From contig NZ_JFHD01000001.1 of the NCBI RefSeq assembly GCF_000698575.1, positions 310,001 through 374,000 of the forward strand: a stretch of 64,000 bases of DNA, given 5' to 3'. The position numbers and the translations under genes are program-made. The notes beneath the pieces are model-generated. The model was not told where the DNA came from and searched no databases. It was given only the letters and a program-made list of their open reading frames with translations. Source of the DNA: Caballeronia zhejiangensis. Lineage in GTDB: Bacteria > Pseudomonadota > Gammaproteobacteria > Burkholderiales > Burkholderiaceae. Each line of letters starts with the position of its first letter. The first letter of the stretch is position 1. Shown piece after piece: positions 33,516 to 43,400 of this stretch.

Positions 33516-35291
33516 ATGCAAGGCGATCGTGAGCACGGCGAGACCGACGAGGACGTCGCCAGTGCGCTCTACGCGGCGGACCCCGCATCCTTCATCGCGC
33601 ATTGCTGCGCGATCGCGCTCTTCTATCCGGCATTGCTGTCACGCCCGCACGCCGGATGGCTCGTCTTCGGCTGCGTGCTCTTCCACGCGGGCGCGAATGG
33701 TCTCGCGATCGGTCTTTGGGCCTGGCGGCGTCACGATCCGCTTCGTTTCGGCGCGCGTCGATGGATCGGCCTGCATGCGCTGCGAAACGTGCTGCTTCAC
33801 GCGGCGCCGGGCATCGCGATCTGTTTCGCGTTCCAGAACGAATCCGCCGGATCGGTCGCCGCGCAGGCCGTTCTGCTCGTCACGCTGGCCGCGCTTGCCT
33901 ACGGTTCGAACGGATTGAGCGTGCGCAACCTGTCGGGCGCGGTGCTGACGCTGCTTCTGCCCGTCACGATTGCGAGCCTGATGCAGCCCGCCGATGGCCG
34001 TTTCGGATTGGGCGTCGTGCTTGCCGTGTTCGTCGTCGCGATCCATCTTTTCGGCTCGCAGTATCGGCGTCTTTTTCGCGGCATCGTGAAGGCGCGCGTC
34101 GAGCAGGAGCGGCTCGCGCAAACCATCGCGCTGCAGAAAAGCGTGATCGAGGAAGCGAGCCTTGCGAAGACGCGTTTTTTCGCGGCCGCCAGTCACGATC
34201 TGCGCCAGCCGCTTCACGCGATCGGCCTGCTCGCGCAGGCACTCACCGACGGCCGCGCGAGCGCGCAGGAGCGCGATGACTCCGCGCAGCACATCATCGC
34301 CAACGTCGACGCGCTGAATCAGCTCTTCAATCAGGTGCTCGACCTCGCACGCATCGAAAGCGGCGTCACGCAGGTGATTCCGCAGCATTTCCTGATGTCG
34401 GAGCTGCTCGCGCGCATCGAGCGGCAGTTCCGGCCCGCCGCCGCCGCGAAGGGGCTGGCGTTGCGCATCGCGCCGACGTCGAGCGTCGCCTTCACCGATC
34501 CGGTGCTGCTCGAACGCGTGATCGGCAATCTCGTGTCGAACGCCGTGCGCTACACCGAGCGCGGCTCGATATGGATCGGCGTGCGTCACGGCGGCGATCC
34601 GGAGCAAGGTCATATCGAAGTGCGCGATTCGGGCATCGGCATCGCGCCCGACGAACACGCGCTCGTCTTCGAGGACTTCTATCAGGCGCCGCTCGCGCAT
34701 CACGGCGCGCGCGAAGGACACGGCCTCGGTCTCGCGACGGTGCGCCGTCTGACGCGGCTGCTCGGCGGCGAGCCGACGCTGCGCTCGGAGCCGGGACGCG
34801 GCACGACGATCCGCGTGCCCGTGCGCTTCGGCGATGCGAATCTCGTTACGTCGAGTCTGTGCGCGCCGCTGCCGGTCATCGGATGCATCGAAGGACGCCA
34901 TGTGCTGTGCGTCGACGACGATCCCGCGAATCTCGATGCGCTCAGCGCCTTGCTCACGCGCTGGGGATGCAGCGTGCGCGGCTGTCGCGACGAGCTGGCG
35001 GCGGTGCGCGCCATTTCCGAGGGCTTCGTGCCGGACGTGCTGCTGTGCGATTACCAGATCGACCGCCACGAGACCGGCGCGGAAGTGCTTCAGGCCGTGC
35101 GCGAGGCGTTGCGGCGGCGCGGCCACGGCGAGCCGGCGAGCGTGGTGATTACGGGCGACATGGCGTCGCCCGGCCTCGCGGCGCTCGTCGCCGCCGGTTT
35201 GCCGGTCCTGCACAAGCCCGTTACGCCGACGCGCCTGCGCCGCACGCTCGACATGCTGCTTCAGCCGCGCGGACAGGACGAAGCGGCCTGA
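33516..35291 (+). CDS. Hybrid sensor histidine kinase/response regulator
   Basis: A 591-residue protein. The N-terminal half has about six hydrophobic segments (residues 28-180) without a large periplasmic loop, then a coiled linker. HisKA carries H227 (FFAAASHDLRQPLHAIGL), the FlhC/RcsC-like H box. HATPase_c shows NLVSNAVRYTERG, VRDSGIGIAP and HGLGLATV. A C-terminal receiver domain has phospho-acceptor Asp512 (DVLLCDYQ) and a conserved Lys (LHKPVTPTRL). It is convergent with the NarL-type regulator at the end of the T6SS operon, so they are likely partners. Ribosome-binding site AAGGGG is 9 nt upstream. Confidence 0.9.
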   Translation: MQGDREHGETDEDVASALYAADPASFIAHCCAIALFYPALLSRPHAGWLVFGCVLFHAGANGLAIGLWAWRRHDPLRFGARRWIGLHALRNVLLHAAPGIAICFAFQNESAGSVAAQAVLLVTLAALAYGSNGLSVRNLSGAVLTLLLPVTIASLMQPADGRFGLGVVLAVFVVAIHLFGSQYRRLFRGIVKARVEQERLAQTIALQKSVIEEASLAKTRFFAAASHDLRQPLHAIGLLAQALTDGRASAQERDDSAQHIIANVDALNQLFNQVLDLARIESGVTQVIPQHFLMSELLARIERQFRPAAAAKGLALRIAPTSSVAFTDPVLLERVIGNLVSNAVRYTERGSIWIGVRHGGDPEQGHIEVRDSGIGIAPDEHALVFEDFYQAPLAHHGAREGHGLGLATVRRLTRLLGGEPTLRSEPGRGTTIRVPVRFGDANLVTSSLCAPLPVIGCIEGRHVLCVDDDPANLDALSALLTRWGCSVRGCRDELAAVRAISEGFVPDVLLCDYQIDRHETGAEVLQAVREALRRRGHGEPASVVITGDMASPGLAALVAAGLPVLHKPVTPTRLRRTLDMLLQPRGQDEAA

Positions 35292-35305
35292 GCGCGGCGC
35301 GCCGC

Positions 35306-36013
35306 TCAGAGCGTGCGCCCGCCTTGCAGCCAGCCGTTGATGAGCGCGATCGCCGAAGAACGGTTGTGCACGCCGAGCGCACGAAAAATCACGGAGAGAT
35401 GAACCTTGACCGTGCCTTCGGCGACCTGCAATTCGCGCGCGATCATCTTGTTCGTGCAGCCGCGATGCACGAGCCGCATGATTTCGCGCTGACGCGGCGA
35501 CAGGTTTTCCATCAGATGCAGATGATGCGGCGCGAGCGCGGGCGCCGCCGTGTTCGTCATCGGGCGCGGACGTTCGGCGGCGCTCTGGCGCGCGAGCCGC
35601 GACGGCGACGGATCGATCAGGCTCAGCGCCTCGATCGGCACATACGCGCCGCCGGACAGCACGAGCTCGATCGCCTTGACCATCACGTTGGCGGGCTCGC
35701 GCTTGGGCACGAAGCCGAGCGCGCCCGCGGCGAGCACCGCGCGCATCTCGTCGACGGATTCTTCCGCCGACAGCACCACGAGCGGCAGCGCCGGATTCGC
35801 CTTCAGCAGCGCCGAGAGCGACGCCGCGCTTTCCATGCCCGACATGTGCAGATCGACGATCGCGAGATCGTGATTCGCTTCCGGACGCGCGGCGGCGGCG
35901 AGCGTCTCCCAGTTGTCGGCTTCGTCGAACTGCGCGTCCGGATCGATGCCGCGCAAAAGCGCCTTGACGGCCTGGCGGATCAGTTCGTGGTCATCGGCGA
36001 CGAGAAACCTCAT
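35306..36013 (-). CDS. NarL/FixJ (LuxR-type) response regulator, last gene of T6SS operon
   Basis: A 235-residue regulator: receiver domain with D7/D8 and D54 (LAIVDLHMSG), and a C-terminal LuxR HTH (LSPRQREIMRLVHRGCTNKM, IARELQVAEGTVKVHLSVIF). It lies 21 bp after mltA on the same strand, so it is probably cotranscribed with the T6SS genes. The convergent hybrid kinase ends 14 bp from its stop. Such placement suggests feedback control of the T6SS or a peptidoglycan-sensing circuit; this is inference. Confidence 0.88.
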   Translation of the reverse strand: MRFLVADDHELIRQAVKALLRGIDPDAQFDEADNWETLAAAARPEANHDLAIVDLHMSGMESAASLSALLKANPALPLVVLSAEESVDEMRAVLAAGALGFVPKREPANVMVKAIELVLSGGAYVPIEALSLIDPSPSRLARQSAAERPRPMTNTAAPALAPHHLHLMENLSPRQREIMRLVHRGCTNKMIARELQVAEGTVKVHLSVIFRALGVHNRSSAIALINGWLQGGRTL

Positions 36014-36034
36014 GCGCTTCCCCGATAGGTTCCG

Positions 36035-37861
36035 TCATTGCGTATCGTCGACGCACAGGTCGGGATCGCTGACGACGCAATCCGCGCTCGGCATCGCGGG
36101 CCCGCCGCGCACGCGCACGCCGGTCTCCTTCGCGGAGATGCGCAAGCCCTTCGGCAGGAGCACCCACATTTGCGTCGGCTGCTTCATGCGGCTCGCCTGC
36201 TGCTGGGCCTGCGGTCCGGTGCCGAAGAAATAATCGGCGCGCACGGCCCCGCGAATCGCGCCGCCCGCGTCCTGCGCCATGAGCAGGCGCGTGATGGATG
36301 CGCCCGCCGGCCCGCCTTCGCTCGCGTTGACGAAGACGGGCGCGCCGAGCGGCGTCGTGCGCGGATCGATCGCGGCCGAGCGCCCGGCGGAAAGCGGCAC
36401 GCCCAATGCGCCGATGGGTCCGGCGGGCGAATCGGGGATCGTGCGGAAAAAGACGTAGCTCGGGTCCGATGCCGCGAAGGCATAGCCGATCGGCGCGCTC
36501 TTCGCGAGCGATGGCGTCGCGGTCTTGTCCGTGGCGCGGTCGGATGGCGCGTCCGGCGCGCTCACCCGCGCCGGACGCGCGGCGGGAACGGCGGCGCTCT
36601 TCGCGAGCGTGAAGCCGCGCAGAAGCGGCGATTGCGGCGGACCGTCGGCGTCGCCATGCACGGCGGGCGATGCGCCGTCCGCGTCCGCATCCTGAGCGCC
36701 GCGCAGGAGCGAGGACTGAGGCACATCGTCGGAAGCCGCGCCGCCGACATCGTTTTTTGCGTTCTGCGTGCTCACGCTGCCTTCTTCCAGATCGATCTCC
36801 ACGCCGCGCACCAGAATCTTGCGACCCTTGCTTCCCGCGCTCGCGACGGGCGGATTGAACGCGAAGCCGTTCTGTTCCGCATAGGCGAGACGGATGACGC
36901 TCTTGCCGTCGGGCAGCACGATCTTTCCCGCGCCCTGTAATTGCATAGAGTAGAGCATCGCGGGGTCTTCCACATAGGCGAGCACGGGCGCGCGGCTCAT
37001 GCCGCGCTCGATATCGGCGCGTGCGTAGTAGGGCACGATATCCGCGCCTTCGCGGCGCAGCCGCAGCTTCTTGTCGCGGATGTCCGGCACGCTGTCGCCG
37101 ACGCGCAGCGTGTACGTCTTGCCGCTCATCGATACGGTCGACAGCGGAACGACGTTGCGTCCTTCGATGCGTGCCGGAACCGGCGTGCCGCGCGCGCCGG
37201 GCGGCAGGCGGCGGGCGTCGAGGAACAGCATGTCGGTCGGCACGCCGTAGACCGGATAGACATACGGCGCGCGGCGCTCGCGGCTGCCCTTCAGGATCGG
37301 CTCGTAATAGCCGGTCAGGACGCCGCGCGCGCTTCTGTCGACATTGAGGATCTGATAGACCGTGAAGTTGTCCTCGAAGAAGCGGCGCACCGCGGCGGCG
37401 TTGCGCGCATCCACGCCGCGAGAGGCCGCGCAGGGCGCCGCCCACGCCGGCTTGCCGCTCAGCACGCCGCAACTGCGCCGGAACGCGTCCCAGGATTCGG
37501 CGACGTTGTCGGTCGCCCAGCCGGGCACGCTCGCGAAGGCGACGGGCGTATAGAGTGCGTTCTTCGTCGCGAAAGGCGTGGCGTTCATGCCGACCGACGC
37601 CGACGGACTCGCCGGCGACGGATTCGCGATGCCCGGCTCCGCGCCTGTCGCGCTGACCATGCGCGCGTCGTCGCCTGGCGCGGAGGGCGGCGCGGCCTCA
37701 TCGACGCGCACGGCGGGCGAGGGCGGCGCGCCCGCGCATCCGGCGAGCGTGGCCGCGGTCAACGCAAGGGCGGCGAAGGCGGCGAGCGGATGCGCCGTTC
37801 CGGATGAAGCGCCCGGCGCGATGCCCGGCTGCGCGGCGACGCCGCTCGTTCGTGATGCCAT
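36035..37861 (-). CDS. mltA: Membrane-bound lytic murein transglycosylase A with internal low-complexity insert
   Basis: Start ATG 37861 gives 608 residues with a lipoprotein signal (ATLAGC, Cys about 42). The MltA barrel (about 105-330) has FTVYQILNVDRSARGVLTGYYEP split over normal sequence, and the C-terminal 3D domain has RTTPLGAPVFVN and the catalytic AQDAGGAIRG (Asp531), then RADYFFGTGPQ. MltA is usually about 365-400 residues. Here a long Ala/Asp/Ser-rich insert (about 375-450) separates barrel and 3D domain and contains the near-repeat PQSSLLRG / PQSPLLRG. It cleaves peptidoglycan. Position inside the T6SS operon suggests making holes for the apparatus. Confidence 0.88.
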   Translation of the reverse strand: MASRTSGVAAQPGIAPGASSGTAHPLAAFAALALTAATLAGCAGAPPSPAVRVDEAAPPSAPGDDARMVSATGAEPGIANPSPASPSASVGMNATPFATKNALYTPVAFASVPGWATDNVAESWDAFRRSCGVLSGKPAWAAPCAASRGVDARNAAAVRRFFEDNFTVYQILNVDRSARGVLTGYYEPILKGSRERRAPYVYPVYGVPTDMLFLDARRLPPGARGTPVPARIEGRNVVPLSTVSMSGKTYTLRVGDSVPDIRDKKLRLRREGADIVPYYARADIERGMSRAPVLAYVEDPAMLYSMQLQGAGKIVLPDGKSVIRLAYAEQNGFAFNPPVASAGSKGRKILVRGVEIDLEEGSVSTQNAKNDVGGAASDDVPQSSLLRGAQDADADGASPAVHGDADGPPQSPLLRGFTLAKSAAVPAARPARVSAPDAPSDRATDKTATPSLAKSAPIGYAFAASDPSYVFFRTIPDSPAGPIGALGVPLSAGRSAAIDPRTTPLGAPVFVNASEGGPAGASITRLLMAQDAGGAIRGAVRADYFFGTGPQAQQQASRMKQPTQMWVLLPKGLRISAKETGVRVRGGPAMPSADCVVSDPDLCVDDTQ

Positions 37862-37910
37862 GGTGCCCTCGTCTCGCGGCCGAAGCGCTTCGCTTTCGAT
37901 TCGAATTTCC

Positions 37911-39734
37911 CTATTTAGACGAACGGACGACATCGATTTTGAAGGTCGCCGCGCCATACGCGACGGGACACGACGGCGCGTTGCCGCCGCACGCCGGCAC
38001 GCCCGCGAACGGCGATGCGCTGAGCGTCCGCTGCGCAGCCGCCGCGTTCTGCGCCTCGGGCGAGAGACTGGCGAAGACGGCGTCGTGCGCGAGACCGAGC
38101 GCCGGGAACTCGCGCGGCGCGGCGGAAACGATCGCGACGAAATGATTCGCGCCGACGGGCTCGCCCGCCTGCATCGGCCAGCTCGGACGCGGCAGCACGA
38201 GACGTTTCTTCCTGCCGATGCGATTGTCGCTATCGAGCGCGTTCGGAAACAGTTGCAGATATTGATTCGCCGGATCGACGACGAAAACATACACATAGCC
38301 GTCGCGATTGCTCGTGATCGCGAAGCGCAACAAGTCGCGGTCGACGACGGCGCGCGCGACGGGCACGTCCACCTTGACATCGAACGACGGATCGGCGAGC
38401 GAAACGATGCGCGCGAATTCGCCATCGGGCGTGAAAGGCGGCAGCGCGGCGGGCGGCGGAGGCGGCGGCGCTTCGGGCGCGACCTCCGGCGCAGGCGCCG
38501 AAGCCGGGACGACCGCCGAAGCAGCGACGCGCTCGGCCGAAGGCGCATGATGCGACGTGAAGCGCGGCACGAACCATCCGAGCGTCGCCGCCGCGCCGAG
38601 CAGACACGCGGCGCCGGCCGCCCAGCCGATACGCCTGCGCGCCGCGCTTTTCGCCGTGCGCGGCGCGGGCGCGTCGTCGAGCGAAATGCCGAGCTCGGCG
38701 GCGAACTGCCGGTCGGTCTGCGGCCGATGCGCGGGCGCAACCGCGAGCGCATGATCGATCGCCTTCAGGAATCGGTCGGAGTAACGGCCCGCCGCCAGTT
38801 TCGCGAGCGGCTGATAACTGTCCTTGACCACGCGCCCGACCGAAGGCGGCGGCGTTCGCCCGGTGATCGCGAAATACACGAGCGCGGCGAGCGCGTAGTG
38901 ATCGGTCCACGGTCCTTGCCGCATCGACGGCACTTCGGCGTACTGTTCGATCGGCGCGTAGCCCGGCTTGAGAATCACCGTGAGCGCCTGCGTCATGTCG
39001 CCGATCACGCGCCGCGCCGCGCCGAAATCGAGCAGCACCGGCCGATGGCTTTCCTCCAGCAGGATGATGTTGTCCGGCGCGATATCGCGATGAAAACAGT
39101 CGGACGCGTGCAGCACGGCGAGCGCGTCGATGAGCGGCGTGAGCAGCGCGCGCAGCCAGGCTTCGTCGGGCGGCTTTTTCATCGCCCGGAGCGTTTCCTT
39201 GAGCGTCACGCCCTTGTAGTAGGGCATCGCCATGTAGGCGGTGCCGTTGGCCTCCCAGAAGCGGTACACCTTCACGAGCGACTGATGATCGAAGCGCGCG
39301 AGCAGCCGCGCCTCGTCGTTGATGAAGCTCTTGAGACCGGCGCGGAACATCGGCTGGTAGCGGCCGGACTTGACCTGAACCTGCGTCACGCCGACGCGCG
39401 AGGCGAGCGCCGCCGGCATGTATTCCTTCACCGCGACGTAGCGGTCGAGCGAAGTATCGAAGGCCAGATAGACGATGCCGAAGCCGCCCTCGCCGATGAG
39501 CCGCACGATCTCGAACTCGCCGAGCCGCGTGCCGGGCGGCAGGATGCTGTGCGCGGGCGGCGCGTCGGACGTCGATGAAGGCGCGCCCGCGCCCGCCACG
39601 TCGGATCGACGCACGCGCGCGCCGCTGACGATCACCGTCTTGTCGTCGCCCGCGTCGCCCGGATTGGTTTCGGTCTTGCCGGCGTTGCCGGTCGTGCCGC
39701 CGCCTTCTTCCGGTAGCCTGCCCGTCGCATTCAT
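37911..39734 (-). CDS. ppkA: T6SS-associated serine/threonine protein kinase (PpkA family)
   Basis: A 607-residue protein starting at ATG 39734, overlapping the tagF stop (ATGA). The kinase domain (about 68-330) has GEGGFGIVYLA, catalytic Lys in YVAVKEYMP, HRDIAPDNII and DFGAARR. A single TM follows (about 380-400), then a Pro-rich linker and a periplasmic DUF4384 domain (GYVYVFVVDPANQYLQLFPN). In Pseudomonas the homologue phosphorylates the FHA protein Fha1 to switch on the T6SS. The partner phosphatase PppA and FHA protein TagH are encoded at 60-62 kb. mltA begins 49 bp downstream. Confidence 0.93.
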   Translation of the reverse strand: MNATGRLPEEGGGTTGNAGKTETNPGDAGDDKTVIVSGARVRRSDVAGAGAPSSTSDAPPAHSILPPGTRLGEFEIVRLIGEGGFGIVYLAFDTSLDRYVAVKEYMPAALASRVGVTQVQVKSGRYQPMFRAGLKSFINDEARLLARFDHQSLVKVYRFWEANGTAYMAMPYYKGVTLKETLRAMKKPPDEAWLRALLTPLIDALAVLHASDCFHRDIAPDNIILLEESHRPVLLDFGAARRVIGDMTQALTVILKPGYAPIEQYAEVPSMRQGPWTDHYALAALVYFAITGRTPPPSVGRVVKDSYQPLAKLAAGRYSDRFLKAIDHALAVAPAHRPQTDRQFAAELGISLDDAPAPRTAKSAARRRIGWAAGAACLLGAAATLGWFVPRFTSHHAPSAERVAASAVVPASAPAPEVAPEAPPPPPPAALPPFTPDGEFARIVSLADPSFDVKVDVPVARAVVDRDLLRFAITSNRDGYVYVFVVDPANQYLQLFPNALDSDNRIGRKKRLVLPRPSWPMQAGEPVGANHFVAIVSAAPREFPALGLAHDAVFASLSPEAQNAAAAQRTLSASPFAGVPACGGNAPSCPVAYGAATFKIDVVRSSK

Positions 39735-40492
39735 GATCCGCAGTCCCGCAGCAGGGTGATGAAAAGCGCCGTGTCGGGCAGGCCGTACGCCGGCCAGATC
39801 GTGATCGGGCGCGGCGCGCGATCGTCGCGATCGTCGCGATCGTCGGGCTCGTCGGAAGCGGGCGCCGTCTGCGCGGCGGTCCACAGGCTCATCCCTTGGA
39901 TCTCGGTTTGCCAGAGCGGCGCGAGCGTGCGCGCGAGTGAATCGGGCAGCGTCGCGGCCGATTGCGCGATCCACGGTTCGTCGAGCATGGCGGCGCGCGT
40001 GCCGGCGTTCGCCGGCTGCGGCACCGGCAGCGCGGCGAGCTGTTCGTCGAGCCGCTCGATGCTGTGATCGAAATCGAGCGCGGCGAGCGCGACATGTTCG
40101 ATCGCCGAAAGCCATTGCCAGAGCGCGGCGACTTCGCCGCCCGTCGATGGCGCCGCCTGCAGCGACGCCGCGATCGTCAACGGAAAATGCCGCCCGACGC
40201 GGTCCACCGACGCCATCACCACGCCCGTCCAGCATGCGCCGAGCGCCGGCGCGATGGCGCCGGGCATCGCGAAAAAGCGCCACACCGGGCACGTCAGATA
40301 GATCGAGAGCCACGCGTCGCCGAGCGCGAGCTGCGTTTCGCCGACGCGCTCGGCGAGCCATGCGTCCCACGGCGCGACGAACGCGTCCGACAGCCGCCGC
40401 GCCGCGAAATCGCCGAGCGACGGCAGCTTGCCGTACCAGCCTGCGATCGCCGCGCCGTCGTCCGCGAGCGTGCCGCCGAGCGCGTCGTTCAT
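39731..40492 (-). CDS. tagF: T6SS-associated protein TagF (BMA_A0400 family)
   Basis: A 253-residue protein. Its start overlaps the tssM stop (ATGA) and its stop overlaps the ppkA start (ATGA). The family start GWYGKLPSLGDFAARRLSDAF and PVWRFFAMPGAIAPALG are diagnostic. TagF is a post-translational repressor of T6SS that acts with the threonine-phosphorylation module. A 9-bp unit (cgatcgtcg) repeated three times at 39819-39845 encodes a charged (DRD)n stretch in the C-terminal part, which may be variable in length. Confidence 0.92.
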   Translation of the reverse strand: MNDALGGTLADDGAAIAGWYGKLPSLGDFAARRLSDAFVAPWDAWLAERVGETQLALGDAWLSIYLTCPVWRFFAMPGAIAPALGACWTGVVMASVDRVGRHFPLTIAASLQAAPSTGGEVAALWQWLSAIEHVALAALDFDHSIERLDEQLAALPVPQPANAGTRAAMLDEPWIAQSAATLPDSLARTLAPLWQTEIQGMSLWTAAQTAPASDEPDDRDDRDDRAPRPITIWPAYGLPDTALFITLLRDCGS

Positions 40493-43400
40493 AGCCGCTC
40501 CGGACAGGAGAACTTGCGCAGATCGGCGAGCCGGAACGGATTCTCCACGCTGTTCGCCGTCACTTCGAAGCGCGTCTTGCGCCCTTCGACATCGAACGTG
40601 ACGATGAAGCGCTCCGGCTGATCGGTCGGCTGCACGTCGAGCCGGTCGAACATGCGAAACAGCGCCCACGGCCCCTCGAACACCAGATTGCTCGCGCCGC
40701 TCGTCGGCGGCGGCGTGAGTTGCAGGCTCACGCGTCCCGAGCCGCGCGTGCCGGGCCACTGAATCGCGGTCGCGATCTGCGGGCCGTGCGCGTAGGTGAG
40801 CACTTGCCCGTCGACGTCGAGCGTGAAGGAGAGGATCGACGGGTCCATGTCGAGCGGCTTGAACTGCAGCGCGAGCGCGGGCGACTTGCCGCCGCCGCGG
40901 AAGAACACGCCGCGGATCGTCGCGGCGCGCTCGAACTGCGCCAGACCGGCCGGACTGATCTGCGACGCCGACGAATCCGACTTCTTGAACGCCCACGGCT
41001 TCGCGGAAACATCGACGTCGGGCGCGAGGTTCTTCTGGAAGAAATCGTCGAACTTGCCGCCCGGCGCGAACAGCGTGCCGAAGTCTTCAGGCAGCACGTC
41101 GCGCGCGGAATTCGGGCTGAACGGATAACGCCCGCCGACCGCGCGAACGCAGAACGCCGAGATCGACTCCTTCAAGTCCGCCGACAGATTCACGCGCCGC
41201 GCCTCCTGCGACTGCGCCGCGCCCTGGCTGCCGAGATCGAGCAGCGCGGTGCGGATCGGCTCGGGCATGCGCGCGGCCTGCGTGCGCAGCTTCGCCGGCG
41301 CGTCCGATGGCGGCGGCGCGGTCTTCTGCTGCAGGGCTTCGTCGGTGGCGCTGAGATACGTGTAGACATCGTTGATGACGGCGAGCGTCTGCGCGATCGG
41401 CGCGGGCTGCCCCGCGCCCGGGCTCGTCACGAGCGCGCGCAGGCCGGTGAACCGGTCATCGACGATGCTTTCCAGTTGAGCGCCCGGCGCGACCGGCGCG
41501 ATCTGCGTCGGATCGGCCCCGCGAATCACCTTCAGCAGCTTTTCGCGCGCCGCGCCGAGCTTGTCGCCCGCGCGATCGACGACGGTCGTTTCGCTTTCGG
41601 GCTTCGCGCCGAGCGTCGTTTCGCGCGACGCCGCCTTCGCGAGCGCGGCGAGCGGCGAATCGGGCGCGGAGAGAATGCGCGCGATCTGCGTCGATTGCGA
41701 CAGCGTGTCGGCGCGCACGATGCGGACATCGTTCAGGAACTCGGTCCAGATCCGCGCGTAATCCTGAAGATAGAGCAGCCGCACGTCCTCGGTGATGCGC
41801 TGCATCGCCGCCGGATCGCCGCGCGGCAGGCCGCCCTGATCGCGGATGCCGAGCACCCACGGCTCTTCGGCGGCGAGCTGGGCGGCGGTTTCATCGACGG
41901 CTTTCAGGAACGCCTTGTGATAGCCGTCGAACGAATAAAGCCCCGCCACGCCGCGCGTGAGCGGCGCGCCGCTCGAACGCGTGAACACGAGCGACGCGTT
42001 CGGCCCGCCCGCGTGCGCGATCGTGAACTCCGGATAATCCGCGCCGACGCCTTGCTGCTTCACGCGCCCGTACACGCGCTGCGCGAGCGTGTTGGCGGCC
42101 AGCATGGCGCGCAGATGCGCGACGAGACGCTCGTCGAACGGCAGATTCGGATGCACGAGGCCGCGCGCCAGCAACGCATCGAGATGCCCGGCGAGCGCCG
42201 CGCGCTCCTCGTTGCCGACCTCGCGCGGCAGCGAGCGGTCCCAGTCGGTGAGAATCCACGCCTTGAGCGCATCGGCATCCTGATGATCGGGCTGATTCAG
42301 CATCAGATACGCCTTGAGCGCTTCGTACGCGTAGCCGGGATTCGCGGGCGTCGCGCCGCGCGCCTGTTCCTCGATGCGCGCCGCGAGCTTCGGCAGGAAC
42401 AGATCGGTCAGAAGGCGCTCGTACGCGAGCGTCGCGGCGGCGTCGAGTTTCGCGCCTTGCCAGAGGCCCCATTGCATCGCGATCGGCGGATGCGCGGCAT
42501 CGACCTGAGGCGTCGATGCGAGGCCGCGCACCGCCGACAGCAACGGCAGCAGCGCGACGAGATTCGTGCCCGCCGCCGATGTCCCCGCCACGGCTTCCTT
42601 CGCCGCGCGCGCGGTGTGATCGACGTTCGCGACATAGCTGCGATTGCGCACATAGCTCGTGCCCCAGAGTCCGAGCACGCCAGCCGTTACGGCCGCGATG
42701 ACCGCATACGCGCCGAGCCGCCACAGATGCCGCTTGCGCGCCCATTGCAGATTCGATCCGGCGAGTCCCTGTTCGGCGAACACGACCTGCGTCAGAAGCC
42801 GCTCCAGAAAGAAGCTGCGCCCGCTCGACGGACGCGGCGGCTGCACGCCCCGCTCGATGCCGAACGCGCGCGCGAGCGAGCCGAGCACGCGATCGATCGG
42901 CGTGCCTTCCTGCGTGCCGCTCGTGAAATAGACGCCGCGCAAAAGCGGTGCATCGTCGTGTTTCGACTGGACGAAGGTCGCGCGCAGCGCATCGGCGACG
43001 AGCGGCTTCAACGCGGCGAACTGCTGCGGAAAACTCATGATCGCGGCGCGTTGCGCGAGTCCGCTTTCCGCGTTCAGGCGCTCCGGCAGACGCGCGACGA
43101 GCCGGGCTTCGAGCGCGTCCAGCTCGGCATCGATCCGTTCGCCGAATGCGGCCTGCGTGAGCGTGCGTTTCGGCTCGTAGGCAAACGTGAAGCCGAACAC
43201 CTGCGCGCGCTCTTCCTTCGACATATCCGCGAAAAACTCCGTGAAGCCCGCGAGCAGATCCGTCTTGGTGACGAGCACGTAGACCGGAAAGCGCGTGCCG
43301 AACGCCTGCATCAGTTCGCGCATGCGCGCGCGCAAGGTCGATGCGGTTTCGTCGGTGCTCGCGGGCGTCGCGGCGAGCAGATCGGGGACGGCGAGCGTCA

